A model generated the notes under the pieces. It did not search any database. It was given only the letters and a program-made list of their open reading frames with translations, and was not told where the DNA came from. A stretch of DNA of 42,645 nucleotides from an uncultured Lachnospiraceae bacterium (lineage in GTDB: Bacteria; Bacillota; Clostridia; Lachnospirales; Lachnospiraceae), in NCBI GenBank assembly GCA_910584945.1, contig CAJUDY010000033.1, positions 1 through 42,645 on the forward strand. The letters run 5' to 3'. Shown here piece after piece: positions 7,266-15,701 of this stretch. Made by a program: the position numbers and the translations under genes. How positions within the stretch are numbered: position 1 is the stretch's first letter; every line of letters starts with the position of its first letter.

Positions 7266-9313
7266 GGGGAAAGAGCGTCTGGGACGGCTGTGTAAAGGCG
7301 GTGTACGGGCTTTTATTCTTCCTGCTGATCGGTATGAGCGCCTATATTTTCTATGGGGCGCTGGATACCCTGCAGTACGCGGAGGCTTTTGAGAAGCTTT
7401 TGCAGGGGAAGGCAGTCCTGGTCTTTTTGCTGGGAACCTCCCTGCTTTTGTGCGCATGTCTGGCATATGCCATGAGAATGCTGCTTCCTGTCCTGGAGCG
7501 GCATTTTCAGAAGTCGGTATTTTTACTTTTTGGAGGAATGATTCTCCTTCAGGTGCTGATGGTTCTCACGGTGAGGACGTCTCTGCGCCAGGATCATCTG
7601 AAGATTTTTGATACAGCGGCTGCGCTGCTCGGAGGGGGGACCATCGGGGAGTCGCATTTTGGGCATTACTTTATGAAATATCCCAACAATATCCCGCTCT
7701 GTCTGTTCACCTCTTTCTGGCTTCGTCTGGCGTCGCTTCTGGGGATTTCCACGAGTGTCTGGATGGAGCTTATGAAGCTTGTGAATCTGATTTTTATGAA
7801 TCTGGGGCTTTTCTGTGCGTTTTCCCTGATCTGTAAGTATCGCTCCAGAAGGGCCGGGCTTTTGTTCCTGCTTCTGCTGCTGGTGAATCCGCTCTGGTAT
7901 CTGCTGGGGCAGATGTACTATACGTCCACGATCTCGCTGGCATTTTCCATGGGAGCGGTTTGGCTGTTCGATCGGGCAAAAGGACAGCAGGTTTTGTGGA
8001 AAAAGTATCTGCTGTATGTATTGACGGGGGCGTTGCTGGCGTCCGGCTACAAAATCCGGGCCACGGTCATTATCACGGCGGCGGCTCTTTTGATCTACGC
8101 GGTACTGGAGCAGGAAAAGTTTCCGAAGCCGCGGGAAGCGGCCGGCGCTCTTTTGGTTCTTGCGGGGATGGCGGCGGTATTTTTTCTCTATGGGCCGGTG
8201 GAGAAAAAATATGCGGGATTTGATCCGTCAGAGACGGGTTACCCGGCGGTGCACTGGGTCATGATGAGCGCCCAGGGGGAGGGACAGTATAACAGCGCGG
8301 ACGATGCTTATACGGGTTCTTTCTCGACGAAAGAAGAGCGCACACAGGCGGATGTTGCGCTTTTAAAGGAGCGGATTCGCGAGATGGGCCCGGGAGGCCT
8401 TCTGACGCTTTTCCGCAACAAGCTGCGGGTGGCCTTTTCCGACGGAACGGATGATTATTATGGACTGTTCCGGACGATGCGCAAGACTTCATCCATACAA
8501 AAGTATGTAAACGGCGGCAGAAGCGACTATCTGGCGCTGTATCTGCACAGCTACCACGGGATGATGACCGGCCTTCTGGTGCTGGCCTTTGTCTTTCGGG
8601 CTTTTCGGGGAGAACGGAATTTCCTGGACCTTTTTGCGCTGCAGATCTGCGGGGCCTACCTTTTTTACCTGATCTGGGAGGTGGACAATGCCTACAGCAT
8701 TCCCTTCCTGCTGATGCTGCTTTTGTGGACGGCGGAAGGCATGGCGTTTACGTTAGACCGGCTTCCGAAAGGGAAGAAACAGCCCTGGATCTTCGGAGGC
8801 GCGGGGGTTTTAGCGTGCGGTGCGGCGGTATTCGTCGTGGAGGCGAACGGGGCTCCGGTGCGGGAGTATGCGGTTCTTCAGGATCAGGAGACCGGCGGGA
8901 GTTTGACGCTGCAGACGGATTTTGTCCAGACCTTCCGGACAGGACAGGCCTTCGATCATGTGGACCTGTGGGTAGCCAACTGGGACGGCGGGGCCAATGA
9001 TTCGGTCTATGAGATGGAGATCCGGGAGGAGTCCGGAGCGGTTGTGGCCGAAGGGGAGATCGTGGGGGCGTCGGCGCCCTGCATGGCTGCTTATACGCTG
9101 GCTTTTGAGAAAGTAACGCCGGAAAAAGAGCAGACCTATCGGATCGAGATCTGCCTGACGAATCCGGACTGTGCCGTCAAGACGGACTTTCTCTACTATC
9201 AGTCAGGAGTCTTCGATATGTACGAAGAAGGCGCGCTTTTTGCACCGGAGGAAATCAAGAACGTAGACCTGGCGTTTGCGGTGTATGAGGAGAAGCAGAG
9301 GACGTCTGAGTAA
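7262..9313 (+). CDS. Large polytopic membrane protein, GT-C/GT39-like
   Basis: A 683-residue protein with roughly a dozen transmembrane segments over residues 10-530, followed by a soluble C-terminal domain of about 150 residues (from EYAVLQDQET) with beta-sandwich-like alternation. A conserved-looking loop between early membrane segments contains HFGHYFMKYPNN, which resembles the acidic/His loop of dolichyl-phosphomannose-type (GT39) glycosyltransferases. It probably acts at the outer face of the membrane on a lipid-linked sugar. The start at 7262 overlaps the dapF stop. The precise reaction is unknown, and a purely structural membrane role is not excluded. Confidence 0.65.
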   Translation: MRGKSVWDGCVKAVYGLLFFLLIGMSAYIFYGALDTLQYAEAFEKLLQGKAVLVFLLGTSLLLCACLAYAMRMLLPVLERHFQKSVFLLFGGMILLQVLMVLTVRTSLRQDHLKIFDTAAALLGGGTIGESHFGHYFMKYPNNIPLCLFTSFWLRLASLLGISTSVWMELMKLVNLIFMNLGLFCAFSLICKYRSRRAGLLFLLLLLVNPLWYLLGQMYYTSTISLAFSMGAVWLFDRAKGQQVLWKKYLLYVLTGALLASGYKIRATVIITAAALLIYAVLEQEKFPKPREAAGALLVLAGMAAVFFLYGPVEKKYAGFDPSETGYPAVHWVMMSAQGEGQYNSADDAYTGSFSTKEERTQADVALLKERIREMGPGGLLTLFRNKLRVAFSDGTDDYYGLFRTMRKTSSIQKYVNGGRSDYLALYLHSYHGMMTGLLVLAFVFRAFRGERNFLDLFALQICGAYLFYLIWEVDNAYSIPFLLMLLLWTAEGMAFTLDRLPKGKKQPWIFGGAGVLACGAAVFVVEANGAPVREYAVLQDQETGGSLTLQTDFVQTFRTGQAFDHVDLWVANWDGGANDSVYEMEIREESGAVVAEGEIVGASAPCMAAYTLAFEKVTPEKEQTYRIEICLTNPDCAVKTDFLYYQSGVFDMYEEGALFAPEEIKNVDLAFAVYEEKQRTSE

Positions 9314-9355
9314 AAATATTTTAGAGCAGCATCTTAAAAACCATAATTTTTAAAG

Positions 9356-9384
9356 TTGCATTTCCCCAAAAGTTGTGCTAGGAT
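9356..9384 (+). promoter_or_regulatory. Promoter for the T-box aspS2-gatCAB operon
   Basis: TTGCAT (9356-9361), a 17-base spacer and an extended -10, TGC-TAGGAT (9376-9384). Transcription would start near 9391, immediately before T-box stem I. Confidence 0.6.
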
Positions 9385-9394
9385 ATTGGTCAAT

Positions 9395-9707
9395 AAGGAA
9401 AAGGCGGAGAACAGGACTCTGATCTGCAGAGGCCGACAGGAATCTGGCGTCACCGACTGAGAGCGCCAGTGGGAAGAGCAGAGGAAGGGAACACCTGGGA
9501 GCCGGCGGTTCGAAGGAAGAGTAGGGCCGCACGTGGAGCATACGTTACATGCCAAAAGAGGGGAGTGCCGTGCTGCACAGTCAGACAGGGCGCTCAATGC
9601 GGGTGGTACCGCGGGAATCGAGTAAGATAGATATCCCGTCCCGGAATGGATATGGATGAGACCGGAAGGTTTTATCCAGTGAAAAAATTCCGGGACGGGA
9701 TTTTTGT
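9395..9707 (+). promoter_or_regulatory. T-box riboswitch, Asn specifier (AAC), with overlapping GAA
   Basis: The 459-base gap before aspS2 holds a complete T-box leader: a long stem I (about 9395-9540), then the antiterminator T-box sequence GGGTGGTACCGCG (9601-9613) and a strong terminator. By aligning stem I with the Tyr T-box at 33 kb (specifier followed by A and then TGGGAGC/TTGGAGC), the specifier is AAC at 9490-9492, i.e. tRNA-Asn. This fits an operon making Asn-tRNA-Asn. The base before makes GAA (9489-9491, Glu), so the loop reads GAAC as in the reported two-codon T-box of Clostridium acetobutylicum. The tRNA-acceptor bulge is TGGT (9604-9607). Confidence 0.9.
9633..9705 (+). terminator. 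T-box terminator
   Basis: ATCCCGTCCCGGAAT (9633-9647) pairs perfectly over 15 bp with ATTCCGGGACGGGAT (9687-9701), and a T run (9701-9705) follows. It competes with the antiterminator formed by the T-box sequence when uncharged tRNA is bound. Confidence 0.9.
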
Positions 9708-9772
9708 ATGCTGAAAACGGGTCAAAACGGTCCCTGCTTCGTCCCCGGAGAAAGTAAAGGAGGAGAGAACAG

Positions 9773-11104
9773 ATGGAATTTATGACAGGAGTAAGGAAGA
9801 CAGAGCCCCTGGAGCTTTCAGAACTGCTCGGGGACGACTATGTAGGACAGCAGGTGAAAGTGAACGGAGCAATCCATACCATCCGCCATATGGGCGAGGT
9901 GGCGTTCGTGGTTCTGAGAAAAAGAGAGGGACTTTTACAGTGCGTCTATGAAGAAGGGGCGGCAGATTTTCTGCTAAAAGAACTGAAGGAGGCGGCCACC
10001 GTGGAGGTGACCGGTGTTCTGGAAAAAGAAGACCGGGCGCCGGGGGGAAGGGAGCTTCGGCTGAAGTCGGTAAAGATTCTGTCCCTGCCGGATGCGGCCA
10101 TGCCTCTGGCCATCGCCAAGTGGAAGCTTCACACCTCCCTGGAGGCAAAGCTGAACATGCGTAGCGTCTCCCTCCGGAATGTGCGGGAGCGGGCGAAGTT
10201 CAAGCTGCAGGAGGGCCTTGTCCGGGGCTTCCGGGACTTTTTGTACGCCCAGGGATTTACGGAGATCCACACGCCCAAGATCGGCGCAAAAAGCGCCGAA
10301 GGAGGCTCGAACCTGTTCCGGCTGGACTATTTCCACCGTCCAGCGGTTCTGCAGCAGTCGCCTCAGCTCTACAAGCAGATGATGGTGGGCGTTTTCGACC
10401 GGGTCTTTGAGACCGCTCCGGTCTTCCGTGCGGAGAAGCACAACACCAAGCGCCATCTGAATGAATATACTTCTCTGGACCTGGAGATGGGGTATATCGA
10501 GGGTTTTGAGGACATTATGGCCATGGAGACCGGATTCTTACAGTATGCCATGGACCTTCTGAAAAGAGAATACGCGAAAGAACTTCAGATCTGGAAAGTA
10601 ACGATTCCGAAGACAGACCGGATTCCGGCGGTCCGGTTTGACCGGGCAAAGGAGCTGGTGTCGGAAAAGTATAGCCGCAGGATCCGCAATCCCTTTGATC
10701 TGGAGCCGGAGGAAGAACTTTTGATCGGTCGGTATTTCAAAGAAGAATATGATGCGGATTTCGTGTTCGTCACTCACTATCCGTCTAAGAAGAGACCCTT
10801 CTACGCCATGGACGACCCCGAGGATTCCCGATACACCTTAAGCTTTGACCTTTTGTATCATGGTCTGGAAATTACTACCGGCGGACAGCGCATCCATGAT
10901 TATCAGATGCTGAAAGAAAAGCTGGAAAAACGGGGGATGACCGAGGAAGGACTGGAGCAGTATCTTGATACCTTCCGGTACGGTATGCCGCCCCACGGAG
11001 GCCTGGGCATCGGCCTGGAGCGGCTGACCATGCAGCTGGTGGGAGAAGACAACGTCCGGGAGACCACCCTGTACCCGAGAGACCTGTCCCGGCTGGAACC
11101 CTAA
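9773..11104 (+). CDS. aspS: Archaeal-type, probably non-discriminating aspartyl-tRNA synthetase
   Basis: A 443-residue class II synthetase. Residues 20-110 are an OB-fold anticodon-binding domain. The catalytic core shows motif 2 (ETAPVFRAEKHNTKRHLNEYTSLDLEMG), the flipping-loop region SPQLYKQMM and motif 3 (GGLGIGLERLTMQLV). It lacks the bacterial GAD insertion and has archaeal-type length, so it is AspS2. Together with gatCAB directly downstream and an Asn-specific T-box upstream, it most likely charges tRNA-Asn with Asp for later amidation. AAAGGAGGAGAG precedes the ATG. Non-discriminating behaviour is inferred from context; a discriminating AsnRS-like use is less likely. Confidence 0.92.
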   Translation: MEFMTGVRKTEPLELSELLGDDYVGQQVKVNGAIHTIRHMGEVAFVVLRKREGLLQCVYEEGAADFLLKELKEAATVEVTGVLEKEDRAPGGRELRLKSVKILSLPDAAMPLAIAKWKLHTSLEAKLNMRSVSLRNVRERAKFKLQEGLVRGFRDFLYAQGFTEIHTPKIGAKSAEGGSNLFRLDYFHRPAVLQQSPQLYKQMMVGVFDRVFETAPVFRAEKHNTKRHLNEYTSLDLEMGYIEGFEDIMAMETGFLQYAMDLLKREYAKELQIWKVTIPKTDRIPAVRFDRAKELVSEKYSRRIRNPFDLEPEEELLIGRYFKEEYDADFVFVTHYPSKKRPFYAMDDPEDSRYTLSFDLLYHGLEITTGGQRIHDYQMLKEKLEKRGMTEEGLEQYLDTFRYGMPPHGGLGIGLERLTMQLVGEDNVRETTLYPRDLSRLEP

Positions 11105-11114
11105 TTAATCAAAA

Positions 11115-11210
11115 CAGCATCTGCCGATCATAGCCCCGGAAGGATTTTATGACGCGAATGCGGCAGAAAATTCTTCCAGATCACGGGGCGAAGAGAGGCG
11201 GATGCGGAAC
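11115..11210 (+). repeat. Structured intergenic element, copy A (before gatC)
   Basis: Three nested stems can be drawn. P1: GCATCTGCC (11117-11125) with GGCGGATGC (11197-11205). P2: GCCCC (11133-11137) with GGGGC (11185-11189). P3: GGAAG (11138-11142) with CTTCC (11173-11177), continuing as a long imperfect hairpin. Conserved single-stranded or loop words shared with copy B are GGATTT, TGACGCG, GCGGCAGAAAAT, CAGATC and TGCGGAAC. It lies within the aspS2-gatC gap, so it is transcribed. Confidence 0.7.
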
Positions 11211-11229
11211 TATAATAGGAGGCATAGAT

Positions 11230-11523
11230 ATGGCAAATATCATTTCCGATGAAACGATGGACTACGTGGGTATCCTGGCGAAGCTTTCGCTTTCAGGGGA
11301 GGAGCGGGAGCAGGCAAAAAAGGATATGGAACGCATGCTGGACTATATTGATCTCTTAAACCGGCTGGACACCGAAGGCGTGGAGCCTATGTCCCATGTG
11401 TTCCCGGTGCACAACGTGTTCCGGGAGGACGTAGTGGAACATGGAGATGAGAGCGAACAGATACTGGCCAACGCGCCGGAGGCAAAAGAAGGCGCGTTCA
11501 AAGTGCCGAAGACCGTAGAATAA
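11230..11523 (+). CDS. gatC: Asp/Glu-tRNA amidotransferase subunit C
   Basis: A 97-residue GatC, the small belt-like subunit that wraps GatA and holds it to GatB in the amidotransferase. It has the family pattern: a YVGILAKLSLSGEEREQAKKDMERML helix pair, then DIDLLNRLDTEGVEPMSHVFP and the NVFREDVV strand. The start at 11230 has TAGGAGGC just upstream; a longer frame from 11149 runs through the structured element and is rejected. It is 15 bases from gatA. Confidence 0.95.
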   Translation: MANIISDETMDYVGILAKLSLSGEEREQAKKDMERMLDYIDLLNRLDTEGVEPMSHVFPVHNVFREDVVEHGDESEQILANAPEAKEGAFKVPKTVE

Positions 11524-11538
11524 GAAGGAGGATCAGCC

Positions 11539-13011
11539 ATGAGCCTGATGAGTTTGACTGCTCTGGAGCTTGGACGGAAGATACAGAACAAAGAGACCAG
11601 TTCGGTGGAGGCGGTAAAAGAGGCCCTTACAAAGATCCGGAGGATGGATAAGGAACTGAACTGTTATGTGACGGTGGAGGAGGAGTCCGCGCTTCAAAAG
11701 GCGGAGGAGGCCGATGAAAAGATCCGCGCAGGGATATGGAAGGGTCCCCTGGCCGGGGTTCCTATGGCGGTCAAGGACAATCTTTGTACGAAGGGAATAC
11801 GCACCACCTGCAGTTCGAAGATGCTGGAGTCCTTTGTCCCCGCCTACACAGCGGAGGCGGTGGAGAATCTGGAGCGGGCAGGAGCGGTCATCCTTGGTAA
11901 GACCAATATGGATGAGTTCGCCATGGGGAGCACTACGGAGACTTCTTATTTCGGTCCCACGAAGAACCCCTGGAATGCGGAGCATGTGCCGGGAGGGTCT
12001 TCCGGCGGAAGCTGCGGGGCGGTGGCCGCGGAGCTGTGCAGCTTTGCCCTGGGTTCCGATACCGGCGGCTCCATCCGTCAGCCCAGCTCCTTCTGCGGCG
12101 TGACGGGGATCAAGCCCACCTACGGAACCGTGTCCCGCTACGGACTGATCGCCTACGGCTCTTCTCTGGACCAGATCGGGCCGGTGGCTAAGGATGTGTC
12201 GGACTGCGCGTCCATCCTGGAGGTGATCGCTTCCCGGGACAAAAAGGACAGCACCTCGGTGAAGCGAAGCTCTTATGACTTTACCTCCGGGCTGAACCGG
12301 GGGGTCAAGGGGCTTCGCATCGGCATTCCGAAGGATTACTTTGGAGAGGGTCTGAATGAGGAAGTAAGAGCCCATGTGCTGGGAGCGGCTCATGTGCTGG
12401 AAGAGCAGGGCGCTGTCCTGGAAGAATTTGATCTGAGTCTGGTGGAATACGCCATACCGGCTTATTATATTATCGCCTCCGCCGAGGCAAGCTCCAACCT
12501 GGCCCGGTTCGACGGGGTAAAGTACGGCTATCGGACCGAAGATTACGAGGGCCTTCACAACATGTATAAAAAGTCCCGCAGCGAGGGCTTTGGGGCGGAG
12601 GTGAAGCGCCGGATTATGCTGGGCTCCTTTGTCTTAAGCTCCGGTTACTATGACGCGTATTATATCAAGGCCTTAAAGACCAAGGCTCTGATCAAGCAGG
12701 CGTTTGACCGGGCCTTTGAAAGGTACGATATGATACTGGCTCCCGCGGCTCCTAGTACCGCGCCGAAGCTGTCAGAATCCTTGCAGGACCCGATACAGAT
12801 GTATCTGGGGGATATCTACACCATTGCCGTGAATCTGGCCGGTCTGCCGGGGATCAGCGTGCCCTGCGGAAGAGACCAAAAGGGGCTTCCCATCGGGCTG
12901 CAGCTCATCGGAGACTGCTTCCAGGAGGAGAAGATTCTCCGGGCGGCATACGCCTATGAACAGACCAGAGCCTATGAACGATGCCCATTGGCGAAAACGG
13001 AACTTTTTTAA
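11539..13011 (+). CDS. gatA: Asp/Glu-tRNA amidotransferase subunit A
   Basis: A 490-residue amidase-signature enzyme that hydrolyses glutamine and passes ammonia to GatB. The Ser-cisSer-Lys triad is visible: Lys79 in PMAVKDN, Ser154 in the GGSSGGS motif and Ser178 in SDTGGSIRQP. The numbering matches well-studied GatA proteins. Length is normal. The ATG at 11539 follows AAGGAGG. It forms the trimeric GatCAB with its neighbours and, with AspS2, makes Asn-tRNA-Asn; it can also make Gln-tRNA-Gln from Glu-tRNA-Gln. Confidence 0.97.
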   Translation: MSLMSLTALELGRKIQNKETSSVEAVKEALTKIRRMDKELNCYVTVEEESALQKAEEADEKIRAGIWKGPLAGVPMAVKDNLCTKGIRTTCSSKMLESFVPAYTAEAVENLERAGAVILGKTNMDEFAMGSTTETSYFGPTKNPWNAEHVPGGSSGGSCGAVAAELCSFALGSDTGGSIRQPSSFCGVTGIKPTYGTVSRYGLIAYGSSLDQIGPVAKDVSDCASILEVIASRDKKDSTSVKRSSYDFTSGLNRGVKGLRIGIPKDYFGEGLNEEVRAHVLGAAHVLEEQGAVLEEFDLSLVEYAIPAYYIIASAEASSNLARFDGVKYGYRTEDYEGLHNMYKKSRSEGFGAEVKRRIMLGSFVLSSGYYDAYYIKALKTKALIKQAFDRAFERYDMILAPAAPSTAPKLSESLQDPIQMYLGDIYTIAVNLAGLPGISVPCGRDQKGLPIGLQLIGDCFQEEKILRAAYAYEQTRAYERCPLAKTELF

Positions 13012-13013
13012 AT

Positions 13014-13056
13014 CAGCAACTTCCCTCCCGGGGCTTGGGAGGGGAGTTGCGGAACT
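13014..13056 (+). repeat. Structured intergenic element, collapsed copy C (before gatB)
   Basis: GCAACTTCCCTCCC (13016-13029) pairs with GGGAGGGGAGTTGC (13037-13050): 14 bp with one G-T wobble and a 7-base loop. The flanks match copies A and B (AATCAGCA at the 5' side, TGCGGAACTTCAATAGGAG at the 3' side), but the P2/P3 core is missing. It lies just before the gatB ribosome binding site. By form it could also act as a weak internal attenuator, but no T run follows. Confidence 0.6.
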
Positions 13057-13069
13057 TCAATAGGAGAAT

Positions 13070-14503
13070 ATGATGTCCAGACAATATGAAACCGTAATCG
13101 GACTGGAGGTCCATGTGGAGCTGGCCACAAAGACCAAGATTTTCTGCGGCTGCAGCACGGAGTTCGGAGGAGCGCCCAACACCCACACCTGTCCGGTGTG
13201 TACCGGGATGCCGGGATCGCTGCCGGTGCTGAACCGTCAGGTGGTGGAGTACGCGGCGGCGGTGGGGCTGGCCGCCAACTGTACCGTCAACCAGCGCTGC
13301 AAATTCGACCGGAAGAATTACTTCTATCCGGATAATCCGCAGAATTACCAGATTTCCCAGCTCTATGAGCCCATCTGCCGGAATGGCTACCTTGAGATTG
13401 ACACCCCGTCGGGACCGAAAAAAATCGGGATTCACGAGATTCACATGGAGGAGGACGCCGGGAAGCTGATCCATGACGAGTGGGAAGACTGCTCGCTGGT
13501 GGATTTTAACCGGAGCGGAGTCCCCCTGATCGAGATCGTGTCGGAGCCGGATATGAGAAGCGCCGAAGAGGTGATCGCCTATCTGGATAAGCTCCGGCTG
13601 ATTATCCAGTATCTGGGCGCGTCGGACTGCAAGCTCCAGGAAGGCTCCATGCGGGCGGATGTAAACCTGTCGGTTCGGGAAGCCGGTTCCGAAACGCTTG
13701 GAACCCGGACCGAGATGAAGAATCTGAACTCCTTTAAAGCCATCACAAGAGCCATCGAGGGGGAAAGGGAACGCCAGATCGAACTTTTGGAGATGGGAAA
13801 GAAGGTCGTCCAGGAGACCAGAAGATGGGATGACAATAAAGAGGCCTCCCACGCCATGAGGTCCAAGGAGGACGCCCAGGATTACCGTTATTTTCCGGAA
13901 CCGGACCTGCCCCCCATCGTGATCAGCGACGAATGGCTCTCGTCCATCCGGGCGCGGCAGCCGGAGCTTCGGACGCAGAAGCTGATCCGCTATAAAAAGG
14001 AATTCGACATTCCGGAGTACGACGCGCAGATTCTGACCTCGGCCAAGAAGCTGGCGGATCTCTTTGAGGCGACCACCGCTCTCTGCAAAAAGCCAAAGAA
14101 AGTGTCCAACTGGCTGATGGTGGAGACCATGCGCCTGATGAAAGAGAAGGGAATGGAGGCGGAGGACTTGTCTTTCTCCCCAGAGAATCTGGCGAAGTTG
14201 ATCGAGCTTACGGAGTCGGGAACCATCAACAGTTCCGTGGCCAAGGAGGTTTTTGAAGAGATCTTCCTGAAAGATGTGGACCCGGAAGCGTATGTGGAGG
14301 AACAGGGATTAAAGACGGTCAATGATGAAGGCGCGCTCCTTGAGGTGGTTCGAAAGGTGATCGAAGAGAATCCAAAGTCGGCGGCGGACTACCGAGGCGG
14401 AAAAGAAAAAGCGCTGGGCTTTTTGGTGGGCCAGACCATGAAGGCGATGAAAGGAAAGGCAGATCCGGGAGCGGTGAACCGGATGCTGAAGGAACAGCTA
14501 TGA
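13070..14503 (+). CDS. gatB: Asp/Glu-tRNA amidotransferase subunit B
   Basis: A 477-residue GatB, the kinase/transamidase subunit that phosphorylates the misacylated Asp or Glu on tRNA and amidates it. Family signatures are YETVIGLEVHVELATKTKIF, the zinc-binding CGCS...CPVC cysteines near residues 25-45, LNRQVVEYA, KFDRKNYFYPDNPQNYQISQ and LQEGSMRADVN. The C-terminus has the helical tail and the YqeY-like domain ending in MKAMKGKADPGAVNRMLKEQL. Two adjacent ATGs (13070, 13073) are possible starts after TAGGAG. The stop overlaps the next ATG (ATGA). Confidence 0.97.
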   Translation: MMSRQYETVIGLEVHVELATKTKIFCGCSTEFGGAPNTHTCPVCTGMPGSLPVLNRQVVEYAAAVGLAANCTVNQRCKFDRKNYFYPDNPQNYQISQLYEPICRNGYLEIDTPSGPKKIGIHEIHMEEDAGKLIHDEWEDCSLVDFNRSGVPLIEIVSEPDMRSAEEVIAYLDKLRLIIQYLGASDCKLQEGSMRADVNLSVREAGSETLGTRTEMKNLNSFKAITRAIEGERERQIELLEMGKKVVQETRRWDDNKEASHAMRSKEDAQDYRYFPEPDLPPIVISDEWLSSIRARQPELRTQKLIRYKKEFDIPEYDAQILTSAKKLADLFEATTALCKKPKKVSNWLMVETMRLMKEKGMEAEDLSFSPENLAKLIELTESGTINSSVAKEVFEEIFLKDVDPEAYVEEQGLKTVNDEGALLEVVRKVIEENPKSAADYRGGKEKALGFLVGQTMKAMKGKADPGAVNRMLKEQL

Positions 14504-15312
14504 AGGCGACCATATTGGTTGACAATCTGACGAGAGGGGCTCTGGCGGCGGAGTGGGGACTGTCTGTCTACATCGAGCATCAGGGACATCCGATTCTTCT
14601 GGATACCGGGGCCTCGGACCGTTTTGCCAGGAATGCCGAAAAGCTTGGCGTTGATCTTGGAGCGGTAGAATGCGGGGTGCTCTCTCATGCCCACTATGAT
14701 CACGCGGACGGGATGGAGACGTTCTTTGCGCGTAATCAAAGAGCGCCCTTTTACCTTCGAGAGGGTTCTAAGGAGAACTGTTATGGAAAGCGATGGATCT
14801 TTCGCAAATATATTGGAATTCGTAAGGGCTGTCTGAAACGTTATGAGGACCGGATTCGGTATGTGAAAGAGCAGGAGGAGATTCTCCCGGGCGTATGTCT
14901 TCTGGCTCATAGAACCGAGGGGCTGGAAGCCTTCGGCATACAGAACCATCTGTATACAAAGCAGGGCTGGCACTATGTCCCGGATGATTTCCGTCATGAG
15001 CAGAGCCTGATTGTGGAGACGGAAAAAGGGCTGGTGATCTTAAGCAGCTGTTCCCACGGGGGCGCGGACAATATTATAAAGGAAGTAAGCGGTGCTTACC
15101 CGGGAAAAAGGATCTATGCCATGATCGGCGGTTTTCATCTTTACCACACTTCGGAAGAAGGAGTCCGGGCTCTGGCCGGGCGCATCCGGTCCACAGGGAT
15201 CGAGAAAATCTACACGGGCCACTGTACGGGAGCGGCGGCCTACGAGATTCTGAAAGAGGAACTTGGAGAGCAGGCCGAAGGGCTTTATACGGGAATGGAG
15301 ATTGTGATCTGA
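14500..15312 (+). CDS. Metallo-beta-lactamase-fold hydrolase
   Basis: A 270-residue member of the MBL superfamily, in the group annotated as 7,8-dihydropterin-6-methyl dihydropteridine / beta-ribofuranosyl-aminobenzene phosphate synthase-like. Motifs seen are ILLDTGAS (strand and Asp), SHAHYDHADGM (HxHxDH metal motif, residues about 66-76), a later SCSHGGADN, GGFHLYH and the C-terminal GHCTGAAAY His motif. It is translationally coupled to gatB (ATGA overlap), which may only reflect operon packing. The natural substrate is unknown; a phosphodiesterase-like or oxidoreductase role is possible. Confidence 0.8.
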   Translation: MKATILVDNLTRGALAAEWGLSVYIEHQGHPILLDTGASDRFARNAEKLGVDLGAVECGVLSHAHYDHADGMETFFARNQRAPFYLREGSKENCYGKRWIFRKYIGIRKGCLKRYEDRIRYVKEQEEILPGVCLLAHRTEGLEAFGIQNHLYTKQGWHYVPDDFRHEQSLIVETEKGLVILSSCSHGGADNIIKEVSGAYPGKRIYAMIGGFHLYHTSEEGVRALAGRIRSTGIEKIYTGHCTGAAAYEILKEELGEQAEGLYTGMEIVI

Positions 15313-15321
15313 ATTTCAGGG

Positions 15322-15351
15322 TTGCCCCGACGGCAAAGACATGTGTATAAT
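15322..15351 (+). promoter_or_regulatory. Promoter of the 75-residue gene
   Basis: TTGCCC (15322-15327), an 18-base spacer and a perfect TATAAT (15346-15351), 32 bases before the ATG at 15384. Confidence 0.6.
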
Positions 15352-15383
15352 AGGGGAAAGACAGAAAACAAGGAGGTTGGCAT

Positions 15384-15611
15384 ATGAATCCGGCGTCAAT
15401 TATGAAGATCATGAGCGCCAAAAAGCAGTTTACAGACAATCATCCCCGATTTGCGGCATTTTTAAGCGCAGTCTTAGGGAAGGGAATCGAGGAAGGGACG
15501 ATCATCGAGCTCAAGGTGACTAAACCAGGGCAGGAGGCCATGGTGACCAACATTAAGGTGCAGCAGTCGGACCTGGAGCTTTTACAGGAATTAAAGGAAA
15601 TGATGAGATGA
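15384..15611 (+). CDS. Small conserved-looking cytoplasmic protein
   Basis: A 75-residue soluble protein that I cannot assign to a named function. It has its own promoter and a strong AAGGAGG site nine bases before the ATG. The sequence has an amphipathic start (MNPASIMKIMSAKKQFTDNHP), a central helix-like segment (FAAFLSAVLGKGI), then a strand-rich EGTIIELKVTKPG and a C-terminal helix (LELLQELKEMM). No signal peptide or cysteines. The composition and codon use are like those of its neighbours, so it is probably a real single-gene unit between the gat operon and the amidase. Confidence 0.75.
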   Translation: MNPASIMKIMSAKKQFTDNHPRFAAFLSAVLGKGIEEGTIIELKVTKPGQEAMVTNIKVQQSDLELLQELKEMMR

Positions 15612-15686
15612 TGAAGGATTTCTAAAGTTTCCCAGGGGGATTTTATGATTTCTTTACGGATTCCCCATAATTTAGACATATTTATC

Positions 15687-15695
15687 TGCTATAGT
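15687..15695 (+). promoter_or_regulatory. Extended -10 promoter of the amidase
   Basis: TGC followed by TATAGT (15690-15695), with no recognisable -35. It would start a transcript near 15702, leaving a leader of about 185 bases before the amidase start. Confidence 0.45.
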
Positions 15696-15701
15696 AAGAG
15701 C

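Noticed and set aside
11149..11229. N-terminal extension of gatC from 11149
   Set aside because: It would translate the structured element; the family N-terminus starts at 11230 with TAGGAGG.
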